From Phaeosaccion multiseriatum (Eukaryota > Ochrophyta, other classes): 64,000 bases of DNA. The notes under the pieces are model-generated. The model saw only the letters and a program-made list of their open reading frames with translations. It had not been told where the DNA came from and ran no database searches. How positions within the stretch are numbered: position 1 is the first letter of the stretch; every line of letters begins with the position of its first letter. The DNA lies in assembly GCA_965112735.1 (NCBI GenBank), contig OZ218955.1, forward strand, positions 1,488,001 through 1,552,000, in the 5' to 3' direction. Below are positions 1 to 12,371 of the stretch, piece after piece. Position numbers and translations under genes: made by a program.

Positions 1-345
1 GAGCCGTATATCCGTCGCTCCCTATTGAGTCGATTTCAGCACCAGCAGAGAGGAGCTGTTGTACAATAGCAGCATCTGAAAAAGAACCACTCGCAAAATG
101 CAACGCACAGTTGCCCTCTGCACTTCGCACATTCGGCGACGCTCCCTCTTGCAGCAAAAGCGCAACAACGTCACCCCTCTTGTGTGCCACGGCTGCGTGC
201 ATGGCTGAAAACCCTTGCTCACTGAGGTGCTCGTCCAGGCATGCCTTGCTTCCTCCGTTCTTCGCGACGAGGGCCCTCACAGCCTTTTGCACCTGCCGGA
301 CACTCTGGCCACCTCCGATGGCTAGATTAAGGCAGGCAGCCTGCC
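1..345 (-). CDS. Ankyrin-repeat protein, 3'-partial exon leaving the left edge
   Basis: Read on the minus strand, this stretch encodes two to three ankyrin repeats. Visible units include GFSAMHAAVAHKRGDVVALL, then EGASPNVRSAEGNCALHFAS, then QQLLSAGAEIDSIGSDGYTA, which has the usual alternation of a helix pair and a D-G-x-T turn. Upstream is a helical stretch (AACLNLAIGGGQSVRQVQKA). Ankyrin repeats mediate protein-protein contacts, so the partner and role cannot be told from this fragment. The reading frame continues past base 1, so the C-terminus lies outside the window. The upstream (high-coordinate) exon boundary is uncertain; a splice acceptor may lie near 345-350. Confidence 0.75.
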
Positions 346-737
346 TTGTACAACGCACAAGCGAGGAATGTACATTAGACACGGTGGCGGAGAGGGGGAG
401 CTATGTTCTTCGTACCTCAATGCTTAAGGCCCTCTGCATAGTGCCAGGAATGGGCCTGTGGCTGAATCAAGTATGGGGAGAGGGGGGGGGAAGGGAATTT
501 AGAGAGCAAGAGAAGGTATTATCACCCTTAAGTGCCATCTATGGTTGTCTAAAAGTAATATCTCACCGCCCCGGGGAACTTAGCCCTCGCGGTCGTGTCC
601 CTCTGACTCATCAGTTCTCCCCATTGGAACACAGTTGATACCAGCCAGGATCCTGTGTCGAACCGATCGTTCGTGTCGGGCCCGCTGGAGCGCTGGAGTT
701 CAAGAGAAGGTACATTTAAGTTCCAGCTTGACACCAA
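346..737. other. Intron or 5' flank of the ankyrin gene; no gene seen
   Basis: No convincing coding frame was found. The sequence is not strongly repetitive and probably holds intron or upstream sequence of the minus-strand ankyrin gene. Confidence 0.4.
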
Positions 738-1351
738 TCGGCCCCTGACATGGCTGCTTCTGAGGCGACCCTGCTTCCTGCTTTTCTGGCCGGCGCCAGA
801 GGGCCTACTTCCTGCTTCTGGCCGGTGCCACCGGCCTGCTTCCTGCTTCTGGGCTGGCCTCTCTCAGAAGCAGCCATGTCAGGAGGGGCGAAAAGACCTG
901 TAATCAGATAAGATAATCTTGTCCAGGGTCGACTCCCTCCCTCCCTCCCTGCCTGCCTCCCTCCCTCCCTCCCTGCCTGCCTCCCTCCCTGCCTGCCTCC
1001 CTCCCTCCCTCCCTCCCTCCCTCCCTCCCTCCCTCCCTCCCTCCCTCCCTCCCTCCCTCCCTCCCTCCCTCCCTCCCTCCCTCCCTCCCTCCCTCCCTCC
1101 CTCCCTCCCTCCCTCCCTCCCTCCCTCCCTCCCTCCCTCCCTCCCTCCCTCCCTCCCTCCCTCCCTCCCTCCCTCCCTCCCTCCCTCCCTCCCTCCCTCC
1201 CTCCCTCCCTTCCTCCCTCCCTCTCTCCCTCCGTCCCTTGCTTCCTGCTTCTGGCCGGCGCCAGAGGGCCTGCTTCCTGCTTCTGGCCGGCGCCAGCCGG
1301 CCTGCTTCCTGCTTCTGGGCTGGCCTCTCTCAGAAGCATGTCAGGGGCCGA
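738..1351. mobile_element. MITE-like element with 15-bp perfect terminal inverted repeats
   Basis: The left end TCGGCCCCTGACATG (738-752) is the exact reverse complement of the right end at 1337-1351. Inside, a block of about 100 bp rich in 'cttcctgcttctggccgg' occurs twice (about 765-875 and 1240-1330), on either side of a long CCCT microsatellite. There is no transposase gene. The ends match the smaller element at 57578-57752 (consensus TCGRCCCCTGACA). No clear target-site duplication was found. Confidence 0.6.
927..1235. repeat. (CCCT)n microsatellite
   Basis: About 300 bp of CCCT units, with CCTG variants at the left edge. It gives long but meaningless open frames on both strands. Confidence 0.95.
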
Positions 1352-1700
1352 CTCCTCCTCCTTTCTCCTCCTCCCGATACCTGCGCTACTGGCGCATCAA
1401 TAGCTGATAGCGTGCTGACTGGTTTGGTTGCTGGCGCCACCCCCCCGCCCCTCCGCCGCCCTGTACTCCGCCCCCGTATAGAGCTGAGGGGGGCGGGGGG
1501 GTCGGGGGTGCAGCCACAGGGAGGGGAAAAAATAAATAAATAAATAATAAAAAAAAATAGAAAGGATAGCGTGGCCGCCGGCATTAGCTCGTAGCGCGCC
1601 GGCTGCGCTAGCGAATAGCTGACAGCGTGCCGGCTGACGCCGGCAATAAAGTGATAGCTCAAAAGCGCGTCAGGGGCGGGGTCGGGGGTCGACGTTCAGC
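1352..1700. repeat. Fragments related to the 57.6-kb GATAGCG element
   Basis: Repeated GATAGCG/CCGGC words and an ending of the type GCGTCAGGGGCGGGG followed by GTCGAC resemble the interior and end of the inverted-repeat element at 57578-57752. It looks like a degraded copy. No coding sequence is seen. Confidence 0.4.
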
Positions 1701-2460
1701 CTCCTCCACAGAGAATCTGACAAGCCACATATATAGTCATGGGAACTCTCCCGTCGGTCAACGCGGAGACTGAAATATTATGCTTTACTCCTAATAATTA
1801 GAGGAATGTGGGGATTCCCGCCCCCTTCACCGTGATGAAATGATGGCTAGAGTGGCGCGAAAGCATAAGAAAGGGTTTTGTCCGACGGCTTAGCTTTTGG
1901 GGGGGGGGGGCCAAACTTGGTGGAGCGCTTCTTCTTTGCACGCATTCATCCGCATTCTGCATTTTCTCCTCCCACTCTCAGCAGCAAGGTCACTGGATAG
2001 AGAGGTGCGAGATAAAGTGTGAGCTCATACGAAGGAGGCCTGCCTCATCAGTAGTGGAGCCATTGTTCAGAGAAAGAAAGGGTGGAGGGAAGAAAAAAAC
2101 CCGTACAACAATTGGAAGGGAACAGAAGAAGCTGGCCATCTCTACGTCTGAAGCCCTGTCCAGCAAGAGGAAGGTGAGGAGCAGCGACTAGGTCTCGAAG
2201 ACGAAGAGGGGCCAAACAACAGCACACGTGGCTGGCTGCGGTGGCATTGTTGTTGCTTCGAGGAGTTGCTGCTGGGCGAGGAGGAGGGGTGGATATCAGG
2301 GGCGGCGTGCACGAGGCAGCGCATTCAACGAGTGGCAACGGCTTAATGGCTTGCACGTCACTCTGAGGGACCTCCGCCTCAGGCCTCTTCTTGGCCGGTG
2401 CACCCGCCCCAGCAGAGCAGTAGAAGAGGAGAGGGCTAAGGACATGTTCGTATTTGGAGA
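1701..2460. promoter_or_regulatory. Upstream region of the beta-helix/TRP-like gene
   Basis: No credible gene; the open frames here are shadows. An AT-rich patch with 'catatatagtcatg' lies near 1726. The promoter and 5' UTR of the gene starting at 2461 must lie here, but no specific element can be assigned. Confidence 0.35.
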
Positions 2461-5400
2461 ATGAAAGCCAGACAAAGTCTTCTCTGGTGGCTCGTCCTGC
2501 ATGGACTGCAGCAGCTGCTACTGCTGCTGCCGCTCGTATCCGGCCAAGACGTCGTGTCCCTGACTGTGACCTCCGCGGAGGATGTGGTGCGGCTGCGTGA
2601 CACCCTGCTGGAGGAGGACAAAAGGGGGTACAACACCTCCCAGCCTGAGCAGCGCCGCGTTGAGGTGGCATGGGACGGGACCATCCCGCTAACAGAGCCG
2701 CTCCACGTGAGCAACACGACCCTCGCCATCACAGGGGTTGATCCCGCAACGTCGCGGATAGATGGAGGAGGGACCACAAGACTGTTTCATGTGGATGAAG
2801 AGGCGGTGCTGATCCTGAGGGACATGGCGCTCAGCAACGGATCGAGTGGAGAAGATGGCGGTGGAGCTATATTGGTGCTGGGGGGCCGCGTGGAGATTGT
2901 GGGCAAGAGTGTGCTCACCTCCAATCAGGGGCTTGACGGGGGGGGCATATGGGCGATTCACGGAGACGTGGTGATGGACGACAGCGCCTCCATCACCCAC
3001 TGCAATGCATCGGGTAGGGGTGGAGGGATCGCCATGTTTGGAGGGTGTTCCCTAGAGATGAAGGGCCAGTCCTCGATAGAATCGGTAAGCAAGCAGGTGT
3101 ATGTGTCCGTGTGTGTCCATCTGGTGGGTGCGTGTAAGTAGGGGGGTTGTGCTGGTGAGGGCTGGCCGATGCCCTCCTGGGCGGCCATGTCTCGGCCCAC
3201 GGCGAAGGCTAGCTACGGAGTGCTGTTGGGCTTTCTGCGCGCGCCCCCCTCCCCCTCCCCCTCCCCCTCCCCACCCCAACCCCACAACGGTTTGCTTTAC
3301 TTGTCTCTCCCTCTCTGCGCATCTGTTGCCCCTATACCCCCCCCGGGGAAACAAAAGTGTGTGTCCCTCGAGGGAGGCGGCGCTGTCTTCGGTCAAGAAC
3401 ATGTTTCCATGATCATGCAAGATGACTCCTCGGTGTGCCGCAACACAGACACCCAACGCAACGCCGGGGGAGGCGGCGTCCACTTTGACAGCAAGAGCCA
3501 GTTGACACTCCGCGACAGAGCCACCTTCTGCGAGAACGAGGCAGGGCTGTACGGAGGGGCAGTGTACATGAATGACAAGTGCTTTCTCAACGTTTCGGGC
3601 GACGCTTCGTTTGTGAACAACAAAGCGAGGTGAGTGGAGACGGAGAGTGCGGGCTGTGTCACCTCCTGCCCTCGCCTGTGAAACAATGTTCTTTTGCATC
3701 CGCCAGTCAGGCCTTCTTTCGGCGTCGCGTCACACCATCACGCGCACTACCCCCTCCCTCCCTCCCTCCCTCCCTTCTTTGCTTGCCCCAACCGATGGGT
3801 GCTCTTATTAGGTATGGTGGTGGGGTGCTGCTTTCAGCAGTAGTCGTCGCTCACATCTCCGACAACACGCAGTTCAGGGGCAACGTGGCCGGTCAAGGTG
3901 GGGGGCTCTTCCTGAGGGAAGAATCCGATGCAAACATCACGGGCAATGTCACCTTCCACTCCAACGAAGCTTCAACCTCGGGGGGTGGCATCTTCTCGGG
4001 CCCAGAGTGCAGTCTCTACATCGATGGTGGCACTCCCGCCACCCCCACGGACGTCATCACCATTGAGAAGAATCGCGCCTTCACTGGAGCGGGACTATCG
4101 TTTCAGAGTGCCAATCTTAGCGCCTCGAATTGCCTCTTCCGAGATAACATGGCCAGCGGAGACGGAGGAGCCCTGCACGTGGCGTACCTGGAGGACCTCG
4201 GCTCGCTGCGGGACTCTGAAGTGGTCAACAACACCGCCCGCAGAGGAGGAGGCGTGTTTATCGCGGGCTTTGAGGGAGGGATTCCAGACATTGGCAACTG
4301 CGACTTTCACCTCAATGCGGCGGGGCAAGATGGTGCGGACCCACCCACGCCTTTTCTTTGAGCTTACGAAGAGAAGGCTTCTTTACTGCCTTGTTTTATT
4401 GGCATGTCCCTCTCTTTCCCTCACTCATGTGTGGCTCCGGGAGCAAGGAACAAGTTTCACAATCCCCCCCCCCCTTTTTTTTGCTCCTCTGTTTTTTGTT
4501 CACTCTCACCAGGCGGAGCCCTGTTCGTGGCCCCCGTCAGCAGCCTCCGCTTGTTGGCGACGACCGTTACGAACAACTCGGCAGGAAGCGATGGAGGCGC
4601 CATTTACATGGGCGCCGACTCCGATCTCTCCATTGGGGATGGAACCCTCGTCGCCAATAACATGTGTCAGCATAGCGGGGGGGGCATCGGCGGAGTGTCG
4701 TCTGCCTCGATCACGATCACAGATGGCCCTGCTCATCGAGCGGAGGGGCAACGCAGTCGCGGCCTTGGAGAGGTGCGTGAAACTCCAATAGCCTTCCATG
4801 GGAACAGCGCGGGCTGCTGCTACGGGAGCTTTGACATCTTGGGTTTGTGCGGCGGCGACGAAAGCGAAGGAGACGCAGGGGCACCTTCCTCGGCTCTTTC
4901 GTCCTGCTCATGCCATGACATCAGCTTGGGAGACGACGACGCAATGTGTTGCCGAATCGGCGAATTCTGGTCCCCTGGTGACGAGGTGAGAGGCAGGGAA
5001 GAGGAGGAGGAGGAGGAGGAGGAGGAGGAGGAGGAGGAGGAGGAGGAGGAGGAGGAGGAGGAGGAGCAGGAGGTCCTGGACGAGGGTGGGAGTACGTGAG
5101 AGCAGTAGTCGCACAGTGCCATTCCACAGGATGCTGCGCAATAGGACGAGGCGTTGACTCATCGCTGCCGCACTCTCCTTCCTCTCCATCCTCCTCCCCT
5201 CCCTCTTGCCCCCGTACACGCACCCACACCCTCCACGCGCAGATATGCGACGTCTGTGATGAAGACACCATGGCTTGCAGCAACTTCAGCGTGGGCACCA
5301 CCTCCCAGGACATTCCCCTCCTGCCGGGGTACTGGAGAGCATCTTTGCAGTCTGTAGACGTGCTCGAATGCCGTGTCGGTGACGCGTGCAAGGGAGGCGT

Positions 5401-8400
5401 GGCTGCGAGAGAGACGGACGAGTACTGCAACGCGGGGTACGAGGGACCATGTGAGTGGATCGAAGGAAGGAAGGGAGCGAGTCGAGCGGTGGAGGGGAGA
5501 GGGAGAGAAGGAGGCGGGGAGTGGTGGGTCGGTCGATGAACGGCTGAGTGGGTGCGTGGGTGAGTGAGTGAGTGAGTGCGTGAGTGAATACTGTGTAGGG
5601 GGTGGGTGACTGACTGAGTGATGGGGTGAGAGTGAGTGAATGAGTGAGTGAGTGAGTGGGCAATTGAGGGATTCATTGACCTGGGTGGCTGACTGATGGA
5701 GTGAATGAGTGAGTGAGTGAGTGGCTGAGTGATTGTCGTCTTCGTGTACACTCGCCGTCACAAAGTAGAACACGTGGGCAAATCCTCGGTGGTGCCCTCC
5801 CCCTTCTCCCATCTCACGCCCACGCACACACGCACACACACACACTCTCTCTCTCTCTCTCTTACACACACACGCACACCCATATCCACACAAATGTACG
5901 CATACACACACGCACAGACTGCGCAGTGTGCTCGCGCGAGTACTTCCGTTTCAATGGCCACCAGTGCACCAAGTGTCCACGGATGACCTCTACTCGCGCC
6001 GTTTTGCCCCTGCTGCTGGTGATTGCGCTCTTTGTGCTGCTGGGCCTGTGGCTGCTGTACCGCGCGTTGCAGTCGGCGCTGCTCATCGACGAGACCAACG
6101 CAGCGCTCGTGGACCTTGACAAGTCCGCCTCGACGGTCGACAGGCTGCTTCTCTCTGCCGGCAAGAGCATCCGAGCCCTCCCCTGGAGCAAGCTACGCAC
6201 ACCCGTGGTCATGTTCCAGATCCTCTCTCAGTACCTCGCCATCACCGGCCTGCGCCTGCCGCACTCCTACGAGCGCTTCTTGGCGTGGATGTCGCTGCTG
6301 GATCTGGAATTTGGCCGCCTGCTGTCGGTCGGCTGCGCCTTTGACGGCGCGGACGGCTTTTACACCCGTTTGCTCGCCACCACACTCGCGCCCTTCTCCC
6401 TCGTGCTGCTGGTGTTGCTCTTCACTTACCTTTTTCGGCTGGTGGTGGTGACGAGGAGGGATAGCAGCAGCAAGCACAAGAACAGGAACAACCCCTCCTC
6501 TGCATCTTTTGATTGCACCTCTCCTGTGGCCAGAGCAGGGGACGAAGGAGGCGTGGAGGCGTTGGGTTGTGACTCGATGGACACTCTCACTCCTCCGATC
6601 TTCGAGGGCCAATCGTCTGTCGACACTCCCACTCCACCGGCCACTTCGTCACCACTTCCAGCGTTGCGAGCACCGACATCTTCGGTCGAAGCGCCGCGCG
6701 AGAGGCGCAGGGAGGACGACGACGACGAGGAGGAGGAGGAGGAGGAGGAGGAGGAGGAGAAGGAGGAGGAGGAGGAGGAGGAGGAGGACAGTGGCGTCCA
6801 GCGGTGGGATGCAGCGGTGAAAGAAAAGCTCTGGAACGGCATGCTGGTGTTCGCCTTCCTCATCTGTGAGTGCCTGGGGGGGGGGGTCAAGAAGGAGACG
6901 GGAGAGGGAGAGGGAGGGCACATGTGATCAAAGCATTGTTCCCCTTTTCTGCGTTGAGTTCTCTCGTGTATTATTCCCTCCTCTTTTCTAACGGCCTGCC
7001 TGCCTGTCTGTCCGTCCGTTTGTCTGCCTGTCTGTCTGTCTGCCTGCCTGCCTGCCTGCCTCCTCCTCCTCAGACTCCAGCACAAGTACCGTGGTCTTTC
7101 AAACCTTCGCGTGTGATCACTCCCTACGCGACGAAAGCGACATATCTTACCTGCGCGCGGACTACACCATCGAGTGTTATACCCCTCGCCACACGTGTTT
7201 CCGAGTGTACGCCGCTTGCATGATTCTGCTGTACCCCGTGGGCATTCCGTACATGTTCGCGAGAGAGCTGTGGAGGAGGGACAAAGAATGCAGACCCCGC
7301 GGCAGCGGAGAGGAGGAGCAGGAGGAGCAGCTGCTGCTGCGCGAGGGAGGATTGGACGGAGTCATGGAATATGGCGACGCTGTGGAGACCAACCCTGCCC
7401 ATGTCGGGGGGACTGCTGACGGCACAGTCGGTGCCGATGCTGCCACTTACGGGGCTGATGTGTCACAGGGTAGCGGGGAGGAAGCGAGGATAAGGAGCAG
7501 CAGCGGCGGCGGCGCGTGGGCGGCGGGGCAGAGCAGGAAGAAAGTCCAGTCCTCGGGGTTCTTATCGAATGCCTGTAAGTGGGAAGCATGCTTGTTTTCG
7601 TTGTTGTGTTGTATGTGCGCAGGTTCTTGTCCCCTCCCGTCTCCTTCTCTCATCTCCATGCCTCCTCTCCTTTGTTATGCCGGGCAGCAAGCAGCTGGGC
7701 CAAGAGAAAAGAGACAGACTCCCATTCTGGCTGTAGGCGAGCCCTGACCCTGATGTCCTCCTCTCAGCCTCTTTACCTCGGCTTCTTGCGTGGCTGGACG
7801 TTGCTGACCCTTGCCCCACTCCATACCTACTACAGACCGCGAGAAGCACTTCTACTGGGAGCTCTGCGAGTGCGCTCGACGTCTCCTCCTCACCGGAGTG
7901 CTCGTCTTTGTGCTCGCCGGAACAGCCGGACAGGCGGGTGTTGCCTCCCTGTTCAGCGCGGGGACAATGGTAATCGCAGCCGCTGTGCAACCCTTCGCCG
8001 ACCCCGACGACACAAAGCTATACATCAGTGCGGCTGCCATCATCTTCCTATCTATGTTTCTGACCTTCGCGACCAAGGTGAGCGGGGAGGAGAAGGACCC
8101 TCCTTCCTTCCTTCCTTCCTTCCTTCCTTCCTTCCTTCCTTCCTTCCTTCCTTCCTTCCTTCCTTCCTTCCTTCCTTCCTTCCTTCCTTCCTTCCTTCCT
8201 TCCTTCCTTCCTTCCTTCACTTCCTTCCTTCCTTCCTTCCTTCCTTCCTTCCTTCCTTCCATTCTTCCATTCTTCCATTCTTCCTCCCTCCCTCCCTTCC
8301 TCCCTTTCTCCCTTCCTTCCTCCCATCCTTCCTGCCTCTCTCCCTTCCTTTCTTTCTTCCTTCCATCCATTCTGCCTGCCTGCCTTCCTGCCTGCATTCT

Positions 8401-9440
8401 TGTCTTCCTTCCCTCCTTCGTCCTTTCTTCCTTCCCTGACAAATGTGCTCTCACCACTCTGCCCACCCTCCCCCCCCCTCCTCCTCCTCCTCCTTCTCCT
8501 CCTCCTCCTCCTCCTCCTCCTCCTCCTCCTCCTCCTCCTCCTCCTCCTCCTCGTCTCCTCCTCCTCGTCGTCGTTGTTGTCGATACAGGTGGACGTTTCA
8601 GAGGAAGATGAGCAGTGTCAAACTTTCTTCGGCTACTTCCTCGTCCTCATGAACGTGTCCCTGGTCTCAGCTGTGCTCTATCAAATATGCAATGCCGGCT
8701 CCAGGATCCAGCGAGTTTTCCGTAACTCCAAGCGCTTTGCTTCCTTCCGCTCGTCCTTTTCTATGCGGGGCAGTCGGGCGGAAGAACCACTCATTCACAT
8801 GTCTTTGGAGGGTAATAGTAGTGACCACGGCAGCTGCGTCACCGGACCGGATGGAGTGGTAATGGGGACTCTCGGGTCGGGCTTGACATCTGGCTTGACG
8901 TCCATGGGGGGTAGCAATGTCAGCGGGCCCGGGGGGTTGATAATGGGGGGGCTCGCAGCAGGACGCGAAGGAGGAGGAGGGATGCAGAGTGGTCAGAGTG
9001 GTCAGAGTGGTCAGAGTGGTCAGAGTAGTCAGAGTGCCCAGAGTGACCAGAGCATCAGCGGCCCCGGTGGGAAGGTGATGGGGAGTCTCGGGTCGGGGTC
9101 TGGCTTGTCGTCGTGCGGGGAAAGCAGAGTCAGCGGCCCCGAGGGGGTGATGATGAGGGTGCGTGCAGGAGCGAGTGGAGGAGGAGGAGAGATGGAGAGT
9201 GGTCAGAGTGGCCAGAGCATTAGCGGCCCCGAGGGTAAGACCATGGGGTATCTCGGGTCAAGGCCTGACGCGATGGGGGGCAATGCCAGCGGGCCCGAGG
9301 GGAAGGTGATGGGGGGGCTCGCAGTAGGGAGTGGTGGTGGTGGTGGTGGTGGAGGAGGAGGAGGAGGAGGAGGAGGAGGAGGAGGAGGTGGTGGTGGTGG
9401 TGGTGGAGGAGGAGTAGGAGGAGGAGGAGGACTACTTTGA
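2461..9440 (+). CDS. Secreted beta-helix ectodomain fused to a TRP-like multi-pass membrane domain (9 exons, 1541 aa)
   Basis: Proposed exons are 2461-3084, 3373-3629, 3812-4332, 4513-4985, 5243-5450, 5918-6865, 7074-7574, 7836-8077 and 8589-9440. All junctions are GT-AG and in phase, and the sum is 4626 nt. Residues 1-29 form a signal peptide (LLLLLPLVSG). Residues of about 30-620 repeat GGG(A/I/V) turns separated by hydrophobic strands, the mark of a right-handed parallel beta-helix (pectin-lyase/polymorphic membrane protein type). A Cys-rich stretch follows (ICDVCDEDTMAC, then YCNAGYEGPYCAVC, then CTKC). The first membrane helix is AVLPLLLVIALFVLLGLWLL, followed by further helices and the loop FACDHSLRDESDISYLRADY plus ILLYPVGIPYMFARELW, typical of TRP-like domains in stramenopile surface proteins. 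The C-terminus is Gly/Ser-rich (repeated GQS and GPEGxVMG). It is probably a surface sensor or channel-like protein; the ligand is unknown. Exon 4 may hide an additional intron near 4770. Confidence 0.85.
8099..8420. repeat. (CCTT)n array in intron 8 of the beta-helix/TRP-like gene
   Basis: Starts a few bases after the donor at 8078 and decays into CCTC/CATT variants. It is followed by a (CTC)n tract at 8475-8560 that serves as the polypyrimidine region before the acceptor at 8588. Confidence 0.9.
9316..9433. repeat. In-frame GGT/GGA tract at the 3' end of the beta-helix/TRP-like CDS
   Basis: GGT and GGA codons encode a poly-Gly C-terminal tail just before the TGA at 9438-9440. Confidence 0.85.
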
Positions 9441-9831
9441 CATTTCTGAGTGAGTGAAAGCAAGCATGCAGCACTCCAAGGGCTTTTAATTAAAAGTATA
9501 TATACACAAGCGAGTAGGGAGTGCCGTTCAGTTCAGTTGACAAGTAAGACGTTAGACCTTAACCAATAAATCGACGCTGGTGGTCCTGTTGTTGCTGTGG
9601 TTGAGACTAGGGGCGTCTATGTACACATGACGACATGACGACGAAGCATTTCGAGAAGCACGCAGCGGAGCTTCGGTGACTACTCACAACCATCACGTTG
9701 TCATATTCACCCATGACCATCCCAATCCCTCGCCATTAAGACTTCCCCATCGCTCCACCACCAAACCATCCTCATTATCTTCTTTTATTCATTCTCATTC
9801 ATGTTGCGTCAAGCAATCATCAATCTTCGTC
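9441..9831. other. Convergent 3' intergenic spacer
   Basis: Lies between the 3' ends of the plus-strand gene ending at 9440 and the minus-strand gene ending at 9832. It contains AT-rich words (ttttaattaaaagtatatatac near 9484) that could serve 3' end formation. No gene is seen. Confidence 0.4.
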
Positions 9832-11499
9832 TCATGTGAAGCTGAAGGGGTCCCTCAGCTGCCCGTTTCTGCTCTGCCGCATCGGACTAATGCCCAACCC
9901 GAACCCTGCTCCTCCTGCCCGACCTTTAGCCCCGTAACCGTCGTAACCGTCGTACCCGCTCTCCCGATACAGATACCGCAAGTCTCCCTCTTCTGCCACC
10001 CCCCCTGGACTACGCCACCGACCTTCGCCCCTTCCTCCTCCTCCTCCTCCCCCTCCTCCTCCGGCTCTACTCCCTCTTGGGTAGTGCGACACCGAGCTGC
10101 CTCTCCTGATGGAGCCCGGTGAGTGGTACGACCCGCCATCACCACCGCCATCACTGTAGCCGGCAGATGAGGCGTAGGACGAGGACAGACCAACCCCAAG
10201 GCCTCGGGGAACGGTGGGAGGTGGTGGAGACAGAGGAAGCCCTCCCCCACCTGCCCAGCCGCCTTCCCAGCCTCTTTCCATGTGAGCAGGAGATGGCAAG
10301 GAGTGAGAGTCCATCCCTCCTCGACATCCCCCATCTCCCACATCGTCCTCCATACTCCGTTCAATGGCTCTGCGCAGGCTTCTTAACCGGTAGAAGGACG
10401 CTTCTGCGTACATCTCCTTCAGTAAGGAGACATCCCGTGGCAGAGACCCGCTCCGCAAGAACTGCAGCACGTAGCGGAAGATCCACCTGGAAGAAGAAGA
10501 AGAAGAAGAAGAAGAAGAAGAAGAAGAAGAAAGAAGAAGAAGAAGAAGAAGAAGAAGAAGAAGAAGAAGAAGAAGAAGAAGAAGAAGAAGAAGAAGAAGA
10601 AGAAGAAGAAGAAGAAGAAGAAGAAGAAGAAGAAGAAGAAGAAGAAGAAGAAGAAGAAGAAGAAGAAGAAGAAGAAGAAGAAGAAGAAGAAGAAGAAGAA
10701 GAAGAAGAAGAAGAAGAAGAAGAAGAAGAAGAAGAAGAAGAAGAAGAAGAAGAAGAAGAAGAAGAAGAAGAAGAAGAAGAAGAAGAAGAAGGAGAGGAGG
10801 GGGAAAGGGTCTGGAGGTGTGAGTAGTTGCTTCAACCCCCACTTGGACAAAGACGAGTACCACCTGTCCAGTCTACTGCTCCGAAACAAGGTGCGGGCAA
10901 GCAGGCGTTCATGAACGCTGGCAAGCGTGTCGGCTCTTGACTTGTTGCGTAGCCCCTGTTCTCCATGTTATGACCTCCCTCTCTCCCCCTCCCTCCATCC
11001 GCGTCTGTTTTTGCCTGACCGTTGCCGCACGTCCTCCTCCGTGCCCATTCGTCCCCTCATCTTGTGTGGCCCCATCCACCCACCCATCGACCCCCCCCCC
11101 CCCCCCCAAAGCACCTGAAAGATTTGGTCACACACTCTCTCTCTGGCACACACGTACCAGTCTCTGTCGAGGAAGAAAGCCCCATTCTCGTCCTTTTGGA
11201 CGGGAGCCTCGGTCTTGCATAGCGCAGCCAGGAGACTGAAGCGATCTCTCGTCAGGACCTTGGCGGTCGTCTCGATGACTTGCCCGCCCACATTCAGCAC
11301 CATACGGGTGTCCAGAGGTACAAAGGAGAACTTTGCCTTTTCCTCAAAGCTGTGTGCGAGTTTTCATGGAAGAGAGACAAAAAGAAGGTCCGCTCGATGA
11401 GTCAGCGTGGGAGCTTGTAGCAGTGTGCCCTTTTTTTCATGAGCCTAAGATGAGGGCCATAGAGCAAACCCAAGAAAGCAAGAAAGAAAGAGAGAGAGA

Positions 11500-11540
<41 letters not shown>

Positions 11541-11726
11541 AGAGAGAGAAGGAGCAGGTTTGGCGAGTACTCGGTAACAGACTCACCCCTCTCTCTCCTT
11601 GGCGTTCTTCCTGTGCATCTCCCCAATCTTGCTCCAGATTTCAGTGAGCCTCTTCTTCTCGAAAGTCACTCGTCGCTCCTCTTCCTCCAACTGAGACCAT
11701 AGTCGACCCACGTTTGGGTCCTGCAT
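9832..11726 (-). CDS. BTB/POZ (T1-type, KCTD-like) protein, 3 exons, 328 aa
   Basis: Minus-strand exons are 11726-11587, 11349-11158 and 10486-9832; junctions are in phase and the total is 987 nt. Exon 1 starts MQDPNVGRLWSQLEEEERRV and forms a coiled coil. Exon 2 carries the start of the BTB/T1 fold, VLNVGGQVIETTAKVLTRDR, and ends in FFLDRDW. Exon 3 continues with IFRYVLQFLRSGSLPRDVSL and EASFYRLRSL, completing the T1 tetramerisation pattern known from K-channel T1 and KCTD proteins. Members often act as adaptors for Cullin-3 ubiquitin ligases or form homo-oligomers, but the target here is unknown. The rest is a Gly/Ser/Tyr-rich tail with a short YDG repeat. The intron before exon 3 is almost wholly a CTT/GAA repeat. 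The chosen start is the first Met of the coiled coil; an upstream exon is possible. Confidence 0.88.
10490..10791. repeat. (GAA)n expansion in a BTB-gene intron
   Basis: About 100 GAA units on the plus strand. In the transcript of the minus-strand BTB gene this is a (CUU)n tract ending directly at the acceptor CAG at 10487-10489. Confidence 0.95.
11463..11545. repeat. (GA)n tract in intron 1 of the BTB gene
   Basis: Short purine-rich AGAGAG run with AAG variants. It is intronic. Confidence 0.8.
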
Positions 11727-12371
11727 GCTGCGCCCCCTTTCACAGAGAGATGGAGCGGAAAGGGAGGAAATTCCTGCTTGGCGATGCCTCTACCGTCCGT
11801 CGCAATGCACCTCCTGCTTTCTCTCCTCCTCCCCCTTCCCCTAACCTTCGTACCGTGCACCAGTCTGCAAACCCATCTCGCTGGCCTCCCTCTCCATCAT
11901 TTTTCTCCCTTGTGCGCTCCCTCTTCTGGGCTCGTTGTTCCTTCACGAGTCTACACGTCAATCGAGCAGATCCCAGCCACAGGCAGTCAATGCATCCTCA
12001 AGGGGAGGAGAAGAGAGGATAGGTTTCCGACCCAGTATAAGTAACGGTTTTTTCACCCTCGGCGCCCTCGGAGGAATCCGCTTGTTGTCATCCAACTTTC
12101 CTGTTGGACCGTCTTGCAGCAGGTACCCAGCAGTAGGAGCACCAGCAGGAGGAGCAGCAGGAGGAGGTCGAGGTCGAGGGCAGTTGCTACTGCACTGAGC
12201 GTTCCAGCGCCCTCCTCACCCAAGAGGTGCCACCTCATGACCAAGAGAGGAGAGCAGGGAAGCACTGCGCACCGTCCGACCCCGGAAGGTGGTAGCGCGT
12301 CATACTGAGAGGGAGGAGACCAGCGAGCTGAGACGAAGAGCAAGAAGGGGGTAGGAAACGAGCAGTGAACC
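11727..12371. promoter_or_regulatory. Divergent promoter region between BTB gene (-) and unknown gene (+)
   Basis: About 645 bp between two divergent start codons. It contains only short shadow frames. No TATA box or known site can be assigned with confidence. It must carry both promoters and 5' UTRs. Confidence 0.4.

Noticed and set aside
7811-8611. Continuous plus-strand frame through the CCTT array after 8077
   Set aside because: A GTGAGC donor at 8078 and an acceptor at 8588 restore the TRP-like protein frame; the read-through is only a PSFL repeat.
10419-10889. Poly-Phe, poly-Leu and poly-Glu frames across the GAA repeat
   Set aside because: The region is an intron of the BTB gene; the flanking BTB exons join in phase across it.
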